Assembly (NCBI RefSeq): GCF_018687695.1
Contig: NZ_CP061303.1
Location: forward strand, 1,317,750-1,381,749
From: Polynucleobacter sp. MG-6-Vaara-E2
GTDB lineage: Bacteria > Pseudomonadota > Gammaproteobacteria > Burkholderiales > Burkholderiaceae
Length of the DNA stretch: 64,000 nt
Direction: 5' to 3'
This document shows positions 1 to 9,670 of this stretch, piece after piece; within the stretch, counting starts at the first letter, position 1; each line of letters opens with the position of its first letter. Position numbers and translations under genes: made by a program. Under the pieces are notes generated by a model. It saw nothing but the letters and a program-made list of their open reading frames with translations, was not told where the DNA came from and made no database searches.

Positions 1-1
1 T

Positions 2-253
2 GATCAGTCTCCTTTACTCATTATTTTATCTGATCAATCTATATCCTTAGGATCGACGATCAATTTAGACACTTATGGCGGTAGCGGTCCCGGTAATGTA
101 ATTTACTCAACGACATCTCAAAATATTTGCAGTATTAATGGTGCAGTGTTAACTGCAATAAGCTCTGGGACTTGTGTGCTCTTAGCTACTAAATCGAGTA
201 GCTCAAGATTTAAAGAAATTCAGGCAACTACATCATTAATGATTAATCAATGA
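2..253 (+). CDS. C-terminal fragment of an Ig-like-repeat surface protein (partial)
   Basis: An open frame enters from the left edge and ends at a TGA at 251-253, giving the last 83 residues of a longer protein. The text reads like a bacterial Ig-like repeat: a hydrophobic strand, a Gly-rich GGSGPGNV turn, then C-S-I-N-G, a strand, S-G-T-C-V and A-T-K. This layout of two cysteines followed by an ATK strand is common in large secreted adhesins with Ig-like arrays. The gene converges on the phosphodiesterase gene, with only 4 bases between the stop codons. The N-terminus and full domain count lie outside the window, so the function stays open. The family call rests on pattern recognition only. 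Confidence 0.6.
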   Translation, partial: DQSPLLIILSDQSISLGSTINLDTYGGSGPGNVIYSTTSQNICSINGAVLTAISSGTCVLLATKSSSSRFKEIQATTSLMINQ

Positions 254-257
254 TTTG

Positions 258-1001
258 TCATTCATAATAGTATGATCTAGCAACTCTAGTGGTAAGGTCA
301 TAATCTTGTTTAAATTTTGTCATCAATTTATTAACCTCTTGCTCACTAGGCTGATCATTGCCAAGCTCTATAAGAATTAACTTACTTAATTGCGGGCATA
401 GCGAATCGATAAAGCTTAGTGAGATATCAGCATCATTAACCAATGATTGCATGAGGAATTCAAGATTCTCAGGATGATTGTTATAGTTAGCTCGGTTTTG
501 AGTCAAACAACTTTGCTCAGTTCCTTTTATGAGCTTAGCAATTAGCTCAAAGTAGTTTAATGGCAATTGATTAAGTGGTGTATTCCTGAGTAATCTTACG
601 GTCTCTACTTCTTGACTATGATCTAAGGAAGATTTATTGGCGGCGCCAACATGGCCAAAGTCATGGCAAAGCATAGTTAGCAACAACAATAGTTTTTGAA
701 TATCAGAAAAGTTGTCTATATCTTGCAAATAAAAACCCATCGCAAGAATGGTATCGGCAAAATGCTGACGATTGTGGTAAGCAGGCTCAGTACCAAGCTT
801 TTCCTGATGACTACCTTCACTCTCAACATAAGCAATCATTTGCTCTGAGATTCTCAAGAGATTTTGAGTGTGGGGATCATCTGATTTAGCTGATATACCA
901 GCAATTAATTGCGCCTGAAGAAAACTCTTTGCTAGAGAATGCTCCGAATATCTTCGCGATTGAAGAATATTTTGAAAGTGATGTTTTTTTGAATTAGACA
1001 C
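258..1001 (-). CDS. HD/PDEase-type cyclic nucleotide phosphodiesterase-like protein
   Basis: A 247-residue soluble protein with the hallmarks of the class I cyclic-nucleotide phosphodiesterase fold. YHN at 75-77 with H80 downstream gives the YHNxxH motif; CHDFGH at 112-117 supplies the metal-binding HD pair (H113, D114) and H117; NDAD at 189-192 supplies a later acidic ligand. The expected role is hydrolysis of cAMP or cGMP in the cytoplasm. It is the last gene of the operon that begins with the CHASE2 cyclase (40 bp after the upstream FecR gene), so enzymes for making and destroying the messenger are probably co-transcribed. It starts at GTG with only a weak AAAGA ribosome site. A generic HD hydrolase of other specificity is the alternative. 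Confidence 0.72.
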   Translation of the reverse strand: MSNSKKHHFQNILQSRRYSEHSLAKSFLQAQLIAGISAKSDDPHTQNLLRISEQMIAYVESEGSHQEKLGTEPAYHNRQHFADTILAMGFYLQDIDNFSDIQKLLLLLTMLCHDFGHVGAANKSSLDHSQEVETVRLLRNTPLNQLPLNYFELIAKLIKGTEQSCLTQNRANYNNHPENLEFLMQSLVNDADISLSFIDSLCPQLSKLILIELGNDQPSEQEVNKLMTKFKQDYDLTTRVARSYYYE

Positions 1002-1041
1002 TTTATCTTTAGCACTATATTATCAATGTCAGATATATTTA

Positions 1042-2535
1042 CTACTGCCCTTTTACCTGATAGCCTGCCCGCATTACTCCAGATCCCTGACCAATAGTAG
1101 TAGTTAGGGTTGACCACTTACCAGTTAAGCTACCTAGCGAGCCAAACTGGCCAATCATATTTAAGGTTGCTGATCCTGGTCCAGAGGTAGTCCCCATGGG
1201 TAATTGTACGTTTTGAGCATTTGCTGCTGTTAGGGCACTAAAGCTCGAACTTCCAGAACTCACTATGCTTCCAGTGGCGCCGTTAAAGTTGGCATAAGAA
1301 ACGTTATAAGAGTTTGTCATCACAGAAGTTGAATAATTAAGTACAACTGTTTGCGAGTTGATAGTTGCAGTAGCGCCAGTTCCACAGTTCGTATTTTGAC
1401 AGGCCATGCCAATGTTATTGGCGCTAAAACTAACATTGCCTAGTGGGCCCATTCTGCTATTAATAATGTCGCTTGCAGAATAAATGGTTGGAAATACTAA
1501 AAGTGCGTAATAGGTCGCAAAATCACTATTTATAAATTGTGACAAAGTGCTAGTTGGCACTATAGTACCTGGTGGCATACCAAAAGCTTTAACAATCCCT
1601 GCCGAAACTTCTGGGTTATTCGAAATAGCATCACTTAGTACGCTAGCACTTAGCATATTGCTATTGCCATTTAAAGCAGTTTGGGCATTGACTGCATTTG
1701 TAAAACTGGTTTTAAAGTTCTGAGCAGCAGCAGCACTTACATAACGACTAGCATCTACAGAATTAGCTAACTCAGCTGAAGATAGGCCTGAATTCGATTG
1801 GGTGTTTGATTGATTAGGGTTGTTTGAAGAGCTAGCTGCAGTCTGGGTATTTGGCGCCGTATTACTAGACCCCACTTTTTGAGTAATCCCTTTAAGTGTT
1901 TCAATAGGTACTAGCGATGGACTAGAAAGATTTCCCTGGGCACCAACCTGTACCCCCCAACCAGATTTACTCAATGTCGCTGTTGAGCTAGCACCCTGAT
2001 TAGTACTGGTGATGCCAACAACGCCATGCAATAAAACGACGGTAGAAGACCCATTGGGCGCGACCTCACCGGCAACCCCAGTTCCGCGCACCGCAATCGT
2101 CGCATTTGGAATCGAGACTTTCATAGCGTCAGGATTGCCATTAGAGATCTTTCCCGAAACAAACTTAAATGCCCCGCGTTGAATACTGACATTCAACTCC
2201 GATTTATTGGGGTCATAGACAAACTTATCAATGATCAAGATACTGTTGGGTCCAATATTGAAAACAGACTGATCCTTGAGTAGAATCTGCAGTCGGTTTT
2301 GAGGGCCAGTCTTAATTTCATCATTCAAATAAATCGGCTGACCCGTTCCCGCGGATCGCCCAATGATCTTGCCTTCTAAAGATACGGTTTTAATAGTTGC
2401 TGGTTCATTAGCCAAAGCAATGATGCCTGACTGTGCTGGCATTTGATCTGCAAATGCGCCACCCATACCAATGCAAACAAGGAAAGAAAGATAAATTACC
2501 TGAGAAATGAGGAGGCGATGATTTATTAAGCTCAT
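1042..2535 (-). CDS. Secreted FecR-domain protein (paralogue A)
   Basis: A signal peptide ends near AFA-DQ, about residue 30. A FecR domain of about 100 residues follows (roughly 45-160), with the typical LLKDQSVFNIGPNS strand pair, the FKFVSGKI segment and the NATIAVRGTGVAG segment. A Ser/Asn-rich linker leads to a C-terminal domain beginning GPLGNVSFS, with two closely spaced cysteines. I place the start at the ATG at 2535 because AGGA lies 8 nt upstream; a TTG 6 bases earlier is less likely. The protein is probably periplasmic or surface-exposed, and has no anti-sigma N-terminal helix bundle, so it is unlikely to be a classical FecR regulator. It is paralogous to the next gene upstream. 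The ligand is unknown. Confidence 0.75.
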   Translation of the reverse strand: MSLINHRLLISQVIYLSFLVCIGMGGAFADQMPAQSGIIALANEPATIKTVSLEGKIIGRSAGTGQPIYLNDEIKTGPQNRLQILLKDQSVFNIGPNSILIIDKFVYDPNKSELNVSIQRGAFKFVSGKISNGNPDAMKVSIPNATIAVRGTGVAGEVAPNGSSTVVLLHGVVGITSTNQGASSTATLSKSGWGVQVGAQGNLSSPSLVPIETLKGITQKVGSSNTAPNTQTAASSSNNPNQSNTQSNSGLSSAELANSVDASRYVSAAAAQNFKTSFTNAVNAQTALNGNSNMLSASVLSDAISNNPEVSAGIVKAFGMPPGTIVPTSTLSQFINSDFATYYALLVFPTIYSASDIINSRMGPLGNVSFSANNIGMACQNTNCGTGATATINSQTVVLNYSTSVMTNSYNVSYANFNGATGSIVSSGSSSFSALTAANAQNVQLPMGTTSGPGSATLNMIGQFGSLGSLTGKWSTLTTTIGQGSGVMRAGYQVKGQ

Positions 2536-2561
2536 AGTCAATTTCCTAAAAATTGATTGCC

Positions 2562-4739
2562 TTACTTTCCTAAAATTTTATACCCATTACCAACACCCAT
2601 ATAAGCACTACCGCTATTAATGCTGGTATATACAGTGGCTAAGTTAGCCCTATTAGTGACATTTTGAAGCCCCACTGAAGTTAAAACGACATCCATTGCA
2701 GCGCTCACTGGCGCTGTAGAGACCTGTCCTGATACAGGCAAACTAACAATCGTTGGTGAACTCCAATTGATTGCTGTTGCACTATTTGAACCACTTACCG
2801 TTCCAGTGTACCCATTGAACTGATTAAAACTAATGTTGTAGTTGTTCGTTACAGTTGAATTTTGGAAATTGAAAATAAATGCATGGTTATTAATCGTTGC
2901 AGATCCCCCGCCACAGTTGACGCCCGGAATACAGCTCATTGCCACGTTTGTTGTACTAAATGTCACATTTCCTAAAGGACCAAGAACTGTAGGAGTTGCA
3001 ATCGTTTGGGAGATAGTTTCAAGCGTAGGAAGCGTCTGGGCAGCTGTAAGTGCTGAGGCATAAGCACTTAAGGAGCTATTGGCAGCTGCCAATGCAGATG
3101 CAGAAGCTTGATTTGCTGCTGTCTGAGCTGAGGTCATTGCATTAGTAGCAGCAGAATTGGCATTACCAGCAGAAGTAATCGCCGTATTCGCTTGGGTGCT
3201 GATGGTATTTGCTTGACTGACGATACTGGCTGCAGCGGTCTTAGAATCTTGTGAAGCACCTGAGCCATTAAGAACTAAATTAGCCTGGGTAGTTGCAGTA
3301 TTTGCATATCCAATCGCCGTTGTCGCAGCTTGACTACTCGATGTCGAATTTTGAGAGGCGCTTGTTGCACTTGTAGATGTTTGAGTTGAGTAATTGCTTG
3401 CTAAATTCGATGCAGAGGAAGCCGAAGCGGCGGCGGCAGCGGCTAATTCATTAGCGCGGATTGCAAGTTCAGGTGCTGTGCCAGTAACAGCGTTAGCTGC
3501 AATTGTCGCTTGATTTGCTGCAGTCGTAGCATATGTCGATGCTAGATTATTTTGAGTTGTAGCGTTACCTGCTTGAGTGACAGCAGTACTGGCTAAAGAT
3601 TGAGAAGTACCTAGATAAGTATTTGCTGAAGAGAGTTGCGCATTTCCTAAACCAAGATTATTGCTTGCTTCCGCAGTGGAGTAACTTGTCGAACTTGCGC
3701 CCGCTAAGGCAGTAGAGGTATTGACCGCTGTCGATGCGCTGTTTCCGATGGTAGATTGAATGGTGGAAGATGTTATGGGCATACTAGTCGAAGCGATACT
3801 ATTTGTTACCGCGGTAATAGCTACCGCCTCAGATAGCTGTGGAGCTACAACATTAGCATTAGCACTTGTGCTTGTAGAAACTGCTGTTGCAGAAGAAATA
3901 ACAACCGCTTCAGATGCGACTGGAGTCGTAGTGTTGGCAGTAGAACTGGCAGTGCTTGTTGCTGGGGCACTACTAGCAGTATTAGTTTGCGTTGTCTGGG
4001 AAGACTGATTAGAGGAGCTACCAGTTGCATTGGTATTATTTTGGACTGGTGCTGTAGACGAGCTAGATGCTGTTTGAGTAGTAGTTTGGTTTGTTTTTGA
4101 AGTTTGGATAATGTTTCGAGACACATCCGCAGGCAATTTCACCGGTGCACTCACCACACCTGAGGGATTAATTTGTACCGCCCAACCTGATTTTGTTAAG
4201 GTTGAAGTACTGTTGTTAGCAATACTAGTTACATTAACAACACCATGAAGCAAAATCACTGTTGCCGATCCATTGGGCTCTACTGTTCCAGCCACTCCAG
4301 TTCCTCTTACAGCAATTGTGGCATTTGGCAAACTCACCTTCATTGCTTCTTCAGAGGAATTGGCAATCTTGCCAGAGAAAAACTTAAAGGCTCCTTTTTT
4401 TACGGAAACATTCAGGTCTGATTTTTGTGTATCGTAAACAAACTTATCAATCACAATCGTACTATTAGGTCCAATATTAAATACGGTCTGGTCTTTAAGT
4501 AAAATTTGAGCCTTAGATGTGGGGCTAGTACTAATTTCATCATTTAAATAAATTGACTGACCCACTAACACCATGCGGTTTAGCACAGCACCTGTAATAG
4601 GTTTTGTTTTGACAGCAATCGGCTCCGATGCTACTGAGATAATTCCAGACTGCAGCGGCATTTGATCAGCATATGTACTCTTCACGACTATCAAAACAAG
4701 AAAAATCATGTATTGTATTTTCAAGCTCGAAGAGTGCAT
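2562..4739 (-). CDS. Secreted FecR-domain protein with long Ala/Ser/Thr-rich region (paralogue B)
   Basis: The N-terminus is a signal peptide ending near TYA-DQ, followed by DQMPLQSGII. The FecR domain (about 40-160) closely matches paralogue A, including NIGPNS and the NATIAVRGTGVAG segment. About 350 residues rich in Ala, Ser, Thr and Asn follow (roughly 210-570); they are almost free of charge and look like a stalk or helical coil. The last 130 residues repeat the GPLGNVTFS domain with a C-x(6)-C pair seen in paralogue A. I prefer the ATG at 4739 over an upstream TTG at 4748. The stop of the upstream TPR-barrel gene lies 9 bases before that TTG, so the genes are surely co-transcribed. It is probably a surface or periplasmic partner of the cyclase system. 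Confidence 0.72.
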   Translation of the reverse strand: MHSSSLKIQYMIFLVLIVVKSTYADQMPLQSGIISVASEPIAVKTKPITGAVLNRMVLVGQSIYLNDEISTSPTSKAQILLKDQTVFNIGPNSTIVIDKFVYDTQKSDLNVSVKKGAFKFFSGKIANSSEEAMKVSLPNATIAVRGTGVAGTVEPNGSATVILLHGVVNVTSIANNSTSTLTKSGWAVQINPSGVVSAPVKLPADVSRNIIQTSKTNQTTTQTASSSSTAPVQNNTNATGSSSNQSSQTTQTNTASSAPATSTASSTANTTTPVASEAVVISSATAVSTSTSANANVVAPQLSEAVAITAVTNSIASTSMPITSSTIQSTIGNSASTAVNTSTALAGASSTSYSTAEASNNLGLGNAQLSSANTYLGTSQSLASTAVTQAGNATTQNNLASTYATTAANQATIAANAVTGTAPELAIRANELAAAAAASASSASNLASNYSTQTSTSATSASQNSTSSSQAATTAIGYANTATTQANLVLNGSGASQDSKTAAASIVSQANTISTQANTAITSAGNANSAATNAMTSAQTAANQASASALAAANSSLSAYASALTAAQTLPTLETISQTIATPTVLGPLGNVTFSTTNVAMSCIPGVNCGGGSATINNHAFIFNFQNSTVTNNYNISFNQFNGYTGTVSGSNSATAINWSSPTIVSLPVSGQVSTAPVSAAMDVVLTSVGLQNVTNRANLATVYTSINSGSAYMGVGNGYKILGK

Positions 4740-4756
4740 ACCAATCAATTGAATGA

Positions 4757-6163
4757 TTAAAAACCTTTACTGAAAACCAACATATACTGCCTTGATTGGC
4801 TTGCATAGGTCTGCACATTAGAGTTGGAATTACTTTGCTGATAATTTAAACTCATTGTTAAATCTTTGCGTTCAGGTCTTGTAAAATAAGGGAGTGCAAC
4901 TGTATATGAGCCACCAATACTGGCTGTCTGGATCTGTTTTTGAATCCCACTAATTGGGTCACTATCGGCATATTGATTGCTAAGATTACTCACAAATCCT
5001 GTGATCATCCCATATTTAAAAAGGTAACTAATACTTGCTAACTCATAATTCATCATATAACTTTCATAGCTCAACTTGGCGGCATAGTTATAGTGAGATA
5101 GGTTTGCCTCCGCTAACCAATTAGCATTAATAAAGTATTTACCACTTAAAATATAACCGGTCATAAAATTACTTCTTGCGTTCGTTCCAGAGTAGTTTTG
5201 ACCTTCTAATTGATTGTTATAGCCATAATTAAAACTACCATTGACAAGGAGGCTCTCACCAATCGCTTTTTGGTAAGAGCTAGAAGCCCAATTGCTATTC
5301 ATATATCCCTTATTACTCAGGGTTGTTTGAGAACTATTCCAACCCAAAGTAAAACGATCAGTAATATCACCAGACTGATATGCAATTGTTCCTGTGTTAA
5401 CTCCTAAATTCGCCAAACCATAATTAATATCAGGATTAGAATTTTGATATTGCTGGTTATAGCGACTTAATGTCACGACAATGGATTCATTCGCTTGATT
5501 TTCAAGGGATCGCTCAAAACTTACTGAGCCAAAATACATAAATGTTGTTGCATAGTTAGAGGCATATGATGGATTAGTGAGATCAAATCCTTGGATCGTC
5601 AAATATCTTGGCGAACTTAAAGGATTCATAGATCTTCCGATACCCGCCTGCAAAATACCGCTATATTTCCAAACTTTTTCGTCATACTCAAGAGTTCCCA
5701 GCTCTGCCTTCGCAGCATCCTTTTGAAGTTGAGTAGCCAAAGGATTGTCGATTACCTCTTGGAAATACCCCTTAGCCTCTACAGCATTACCTAAGTGCTT
5801 TTCGGTTTGCGCCATTAATAACTGAACCCTAGGCTCATTTGGATATAGGCTTAAAACACGATCTAAGGTAGCTGATGCCCCCTTAAAGTTACCAATCTCG
5901 AGTTGCGCAAGAGCGAGTTCAACATTGAGCGGTAAAGAAGTTGGGTTTTGATAGACCTTCTCAAATAAGTTATCTGCTTTTTTTTGTCTGCCCCCATCCA
6001 AAGGAGTAAATTGATCATTCGAAAAGTCGATTGATCCAGGCGTTTGAGTCTCCATGTTGACTAATGGGGCTGGACTTTGAGCCAATGCAGATCCAATACT
6101 CACCGTAAAAAATGCTGTAAGTACCTGTGCCAAGTAAGTTTTAGAATGAGATATTTGGAGCAT
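4757..6163 (-). CDS. TPR plus outer-membrane beta-barrel protein
   Basis: A signal peptide ends at ALA-Q, near residue 30. The next 130 residues are helical and TPR-like, including an LNVELALAQLEIGNFKGA-type repeat and a second one around LYPNEPRVQLLMAQ. From about residue 165 to the end the sequence alternates polar and hydrophobic residues with many Tyr/Asn/Ser, and the final residues are MLVFSKGF. A terminal Phe is the usual signature recognised by the BAM machinery. N-terminal TPR plus C-terminal barrel resembles Slam/DUF560-type outer-membrane proteins, although I cannot confirm that family. The ATG at 6163 opens directly onto the signal peptide; a TTG at 6181 is the alternative. It lies between the cyclase and the FecR genes in one operon, so a role in exporting or anchoring the FecR proteins is plausible. 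Confidence 0.7.
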   Translation of the reverse strand: MLQISHSKTYLAQVLTAFFTVSIGSALAQSPAPLVNMETQTPGSIDFSNDQFTPLDGGRQKKADNLFEKVYQNPTSLPLNVELALAQLEIGNFKGASATLDRVLSLYPNEPRVQLLMAQTEKHLGNAVEAKGYFQEVIDNPLATQLQKDAAKAELGTLEYDEKVWKYSGILQAGIGRSMNPLSSPRYLTIQGFDLTNPSYASNYATTFMYFGSVSFERSLENQANESIVVTLSRYNQQYQNSNPDINYGLANLGVNTGTIAYQSGDITDRFTLGWNSSQTTLSNKGYMNSNWASSSYQKAIGESLLVNGSFNYGYNNQLEGQNYSGTNARSNFMTGYILSGKYFINANWLAEANLSHYNYAAKLSYESYMMNYELASISYLFKYGMITGFVSNLSNQYADSDPISGIQKQIQTASIGGSYTVALPYFTRPERKDLTMSLNYQQSNSNSNVQTYASQSRQYMLVFSKGF

Positions 6164-6210
6164 GAATCTAAGAATTATCAATGAGACTATAGGTTGATCA
6201 ATAAATTCAA

Positions 6211-8214
6211 TTAGTTCACAAATTTAGCGGTAAATATATTGAGCACCTCAACCTTGCCGCGGATTTCAGTACTGCCCACTAAATTAATTTGAATAGTCCT
6301 GTTATTGAATTCCAAAATTTGACCATCCACCAAGTTATCAGAGGCAATCAAAATGGGTTGACCCTTTTCCTTGGTTAGACTCTCTAGTCGCGATGCAGTA
6401 TTGACGGCGTCCCCCAGCGCGGTATAGTTAAAGCGAAACTCAGAACCAAAATTGCCTACAGTGATTGGTCCTGAGCAAATTCCAATACCAAAGGCGATTT
6501 TAATTTCGAGGGTGATGGGATCAAGGTTATAAATTTGGGAGCGAATGATTTCCAAATCCTCTTGGATTCGACACGCACCATAAATCGCGCGAATTGTATG
6601 ATTATCTTGTTTTTCAGGCGCATTCCAAAAGGCCATTACTGCATCGCCAATATACTTATCGATAGTGGCACCGCTCTCTATCAGTCTCGCAGTAACTTCA
6701 TTCATAATGGTGCCGATTACCTTAACCATCAATTCTGGATGTGGCTTGAGTTTTTCTGTAAGCGCAGTAAATCCTCTCAAATCTAAAAAAAGAACGCTTG
6801 CTTCTATCAACTCACCTCCTAGTTTAGGCGCAAGATCACTTTTAGAAATTCGCTTAACTACATCAGGGGGAACATACTGTGCAAATGAATTTTGTAATTT
6901 TTTTCTCAAGCGCTCCTCATAAAAGGATTGTAAGACATAAGTAATAAATCCACCGCTGATTAAAATTAAGGAGCTGGTTAAAAAATTGAAAACAAATCCA
7001 AACTTTATAAATGAAAAAGCAGAAATTCCAACTAATATTGAAAAGCTGGCACTCACAATCATTAGCGAGTACATCAAAGGAACCCGGACTATTGAGTAAC
7101 AGACCATAATCGCAATCAGTGCGCACAAAAGAAAAATCATACGATCAAAACCTAGGCTACTGGTGATGTATCGTTCAGATAAAATTTGATCTAAGGTTTG
7201 TAGGTGCAATAGCGCGCCAGGAATAGAGTCTTCATTAATTGTTGCATGTCGATCTCCAAGTGCGAGAGCGTTCACTCCGAAGATTGCTAAGTGATTATCC
7301 AAACCTGCAACTGGTCCATCCAAGAATCGGGAAGCAGAAATTTGCCTAAATCGTTGAGTGCTACCATGATGGTATAGCAATTGACCTTTGAGATTAGCTT
7401 GTACGATGAAGTCACCAACCTTGATTAGGAGTCCGTGACCACTATCAGTTAGCTTAACGACATAATTTCGAGCACCCTGTGCGACACGAAGCATTTCCAT
7501 GCTCAAAGAGGGAATCAACTGTCCCTGGTGATTTGCAATAATTAAATTTTCACGGATTAGGCCATCCTGCTCGTTAGCGTTTACGAATCCAAATCCAGGG
7601 GCACTTTTGATCGTTTTTTGAGGAAGAATTAGGCTAGAGCTTGATAAGAGTTGTTCACTAACATCATTAGAGCTTACAAATAAATTTTGAAGACGAGAAT
7701 GTTCAATTAATGCTGCAGATTTTTGGTTCTTGCCTAATGAAAAAGCAATAACCGCTGGGGATTGAGACAACACCTCATCTAATTTAATATCCCCACTTTC
7801 AAAACCTAAATTCTGCAATATATTGATGGGGATATGTAAGTTACGAGCAAGCTGATGAGGAGAGTATCGATCCTCTTCTAAAAAAAGTACATCAACTCCA
7901 ATTGCCGCAACACCACTCTTCTTCACATTATTAATAATTTTGGCAATCACCTGTCTTGGCCATGGCCATTGCCCTAATTGATTTAGAGCATCATCATCTA
8001 TGGCAATAAGAATTAATCCAGCGGAGTTGTCGCGATAATATTGATCGTATGGAAATGTTTGAGATAAGAAATCTAATGATTTTTTACTGCCAAAATCATT
8101 AAATTCAAAAATATCAAAGAAACTGAGAGTAAATAGAAAAATCGTAGCAATAAGACCTACTTTCAAAGGGCTTACTTGCCTAATATTCATTTTAGGGGAA
8201 AAACGGATTTTCAT
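6211..8214 (-). CDS. CHASE2-domain class III adenylate cyclase, membrane-bound
   Basis: A 667-residue receptor cyclase. It has one N-terminal membrane segment (about 18-35), an extracytoplasmic CHASE2 sensor (about 45-345, with the family pattern IAIDDDAL...WPWPR and GVDVLF), three membrane helices (about 357-430), and a class III nucleotidyl cyclase domain (about 465-640). Metal ligands are D478 (FLDLRGFT) and D524 (KYIGDAVMAFW). The purine-selecting positions are K520 and, aligned 7 before N605, T598; the transition-state residues are N605 and R609. Lys/Thr points to ATP as substrate, as in class IIIb enzymes. It is the first gene of the operon with the barrel protein, two FecR proteins and the phosphodiesterase, and diverges from the SpoIIE phosphatase across 103 bp. 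The sensed ligand is unknown. Confidence 0.88.
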   Translation of the reverse strand: MKIRFSPKMNIRQVSPLKVGLIATIFLFTLSFFDIFEFNDFGSKKSLDFLSQTFPYDQYYRDNSAGLILIAIDDDALNQLGQWPWPRQVIAKIINNVKKSGVAAIGVDVLFLEEDRYSPHQLARNLHIPINILQNLGFESGDIKLDEVLSQSPAVIAFSLGKNQKSAALIEHSRLQNLFVSSNDVSEQLLSSSSLILPQKTIKSAPGFGFVNANEQDGLIRENLIIANHQGQLIPSLSMEMLRVAQGARNYVVKLTDSGHGLLIKVGDFIVQANLKGQLLYHHGSTQRFRQISASRFLDGPVAGLDNHLAIFGVNALALGDRHATINEDSIPGALLHLQTLDQILSERYITSSLGFDRMIFLLCALIAIMVCYSIVRVPLMYSLMIVSASFSILVGISAFSFIKFGFVFNFLTSSLILISGGFITYVLQSFYEERLRKKLQNSFAQYVPPDVVKRISKSDLAPKLGGELIEASVLFLDLRGFTALTEKLKPHPELMVKVIGTIMNEVTARLIESGATIDKYIGDAVMAFWNAPEKQDNHTIRAIYGACRIQEDLEIIRSQIYNLDPITLEIKIAFGIGICSGPITVGNFGSEFRFNYTALGDAVNTASRLESLTKEKGQPILIASDNLVDGQILEFNNRTIQINLVGSTEIRGKVEVLNIFTAKFVN

Positions 8215-8317
8215 AGCTCAAGTAGATGGTAAACATAGGTCTAATAATTAAAAACTAACTACAATCTAAAAAATATTTCAACCAAAAAAGGCATACGAAA
8301 GAGATGATTCTCGTAGA

Positions 8318-9670
8318 ATGCTAAAAATACTTTCTCACGCTATTTGTGCAACCATTTTACCCACTAAATCTGAAGAATCCGTGAATCCTGTGATGTTAAA
8401 TAAGCCATTTAGTAGCCTTCTGAGCGACCTTATTATTGGCATTATTCAACGCTATGCCAAAGATAGAGACATTGTTTTAGCTCTTAACTGGGCTCTTCCT
8501 ATTATTCTGGAATCCATACAAGCTCAGGCACTATCCTTATTTTTAGCCAATCATGATCAATCTAAACTTCAATGCGAGATCTGCCTTGGACCAGTAGACA
8601 TCAAAGGAATATCGATTCCATCAAACACAGGTTTAGTTGGCAAGTCGTTTACTACCCAAACAGGACTTCTAACTCAAGACGCCAAGACTGATGCAAATCA
8701 TTATTCTGCGGTAGATAAAAAAACCGGGTTTGAGACTCACTCAATATTGACAGTACCAATCATGTCTGGCAAGCGCAGTTATGGTTGTCTACAAGCGATC
8801 AATCGGATGGATAATGGTCGCATTACTCATTTTGACCAATCCCACCTTGAGTCTTTTGAACACCTTGCTCTAATTTTGGGAGTAGCTTTTGAAAATCTCT
8901 CCCTCACAGAGCAAATGATTAAAGATGCCTTAATTAAAAAAGATTTGTTAACTGCTGAGGAAACCCAAAAAAATCTATTTGCTTCCCTGGAAAATATTGA
9001 TGTCATTCATGGTTTGGTTATCCCAGCACGCAATCTTTCGGGTGATTTTTTAGACTACCTTAGGATTGACAATTCAATCTTTTTTTGTGAGGGTGACGTA
9101 TCAGGAAAGGGCATCCCTGCCGCCTTAACAGTGGCAAGGTGCCTAGCCCTATTTCGGTATATGGCAAACCAGGGCCAATCGTCTGCTGAAATCGCCATGT
9201 ACTTGAATCATGAAATGTACCAGATGTCCGAACGCTTTGAAGGCTCAGCGGGATTTGTAACACTGTTTATCGGTCAATATGATCTTACGACCAAAAAGGT
9301 GGAATACCTTAACTGTGGTCATGGCAATATTGTGATCTGTGATGCGAACCAAGAAATTGATACTCGGGCTTCTGCCCTCCCCCCTATTGGGGTTGTTCCC
9401 TCCGAGGAATTAAATTGGCAGTGTGAGCAGCTTGAATTAGACGCTAAGAAAATGTTTATTTTTACAGACGGCATCTTAGAGGCAAAGATTACAGGAACAA
9501 ACGATGAAATCGGGCTAGAAGGCGTTATTTCGCTTATTAAATTGATCGCTTGTTTATCGCCCCAAAAAGGCGCTGGGAAAATTCAAAGCTTGTTTATTGG
9601 AAACAGATTAGAAACCTGTGATGACGCAACTATGCTGATTCTAGGTAGTTTCAATACAACTCTATCTTAA
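8318..9670 (+). CDS. GAF plus SpoIIE-type PP2C serine phosphatase
   Basis: A cytoplasmic protein of up to 450 residues with a GAF sensor domain (about 50-200, with NTGLVGKSF and LTVPI-type strands) and a PPM/SpoIIE phosphatase domain (about 225-445). Metal-binding motifs are visible: SGDFLDY at 241-247, GDVSGKG at 259-265, NCGHGN in the middle, FTDGILEA and CDDATM near the end. Such enzymes dephosphorylate partner-switch anti-anti-sigma (STAS) proteins, but no STAS or HPK gene is nearby. GAF domains often bind cyclic nucleotides, which fits the neighbours. The ATG at 8393 (residue 26) is a possible alternative start. Its stop codon overlaps that of the convergent cNMP-binding gene. Confidence 0.87.
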   Translation: MLKILSHAICATILPTKSEESVNPVMLNKPFSSLLSDLIIGIIQRYAKDRDIVLALNWALPIILESIQAQALSLFLANHDQSKLQCEICLGPVDIKGISIPSNTGLVGKSFTTQTGLLTQDAKTDANHYSAVDKKTGFETHSILTVPIMSGKRSYGCLQAINRMDNGRITHFDQSHLESFEHLALILGVAFENLSLTEQMIKDALIKKDLLTAEETQKNLFASLENIDVIHGLVIPARNLSGDFLDYLRIDNSIFFCEGDVSGKGIPAALTVARCLALFRYMANQGQSSAEIAMYLNHEMYQMSERFEGSAGFVTLFIGQYDLTTKKVEYLNCGHGNIVICDANQEIDTRASALPPIGVVPSEELNWQCEQLELDAKKMFIFTDGILEAKITGTNDEIGLEGVISLIKLIACLSPQKGAGKIQSLFIGNRLETCDDATMLILGSFNTTLS

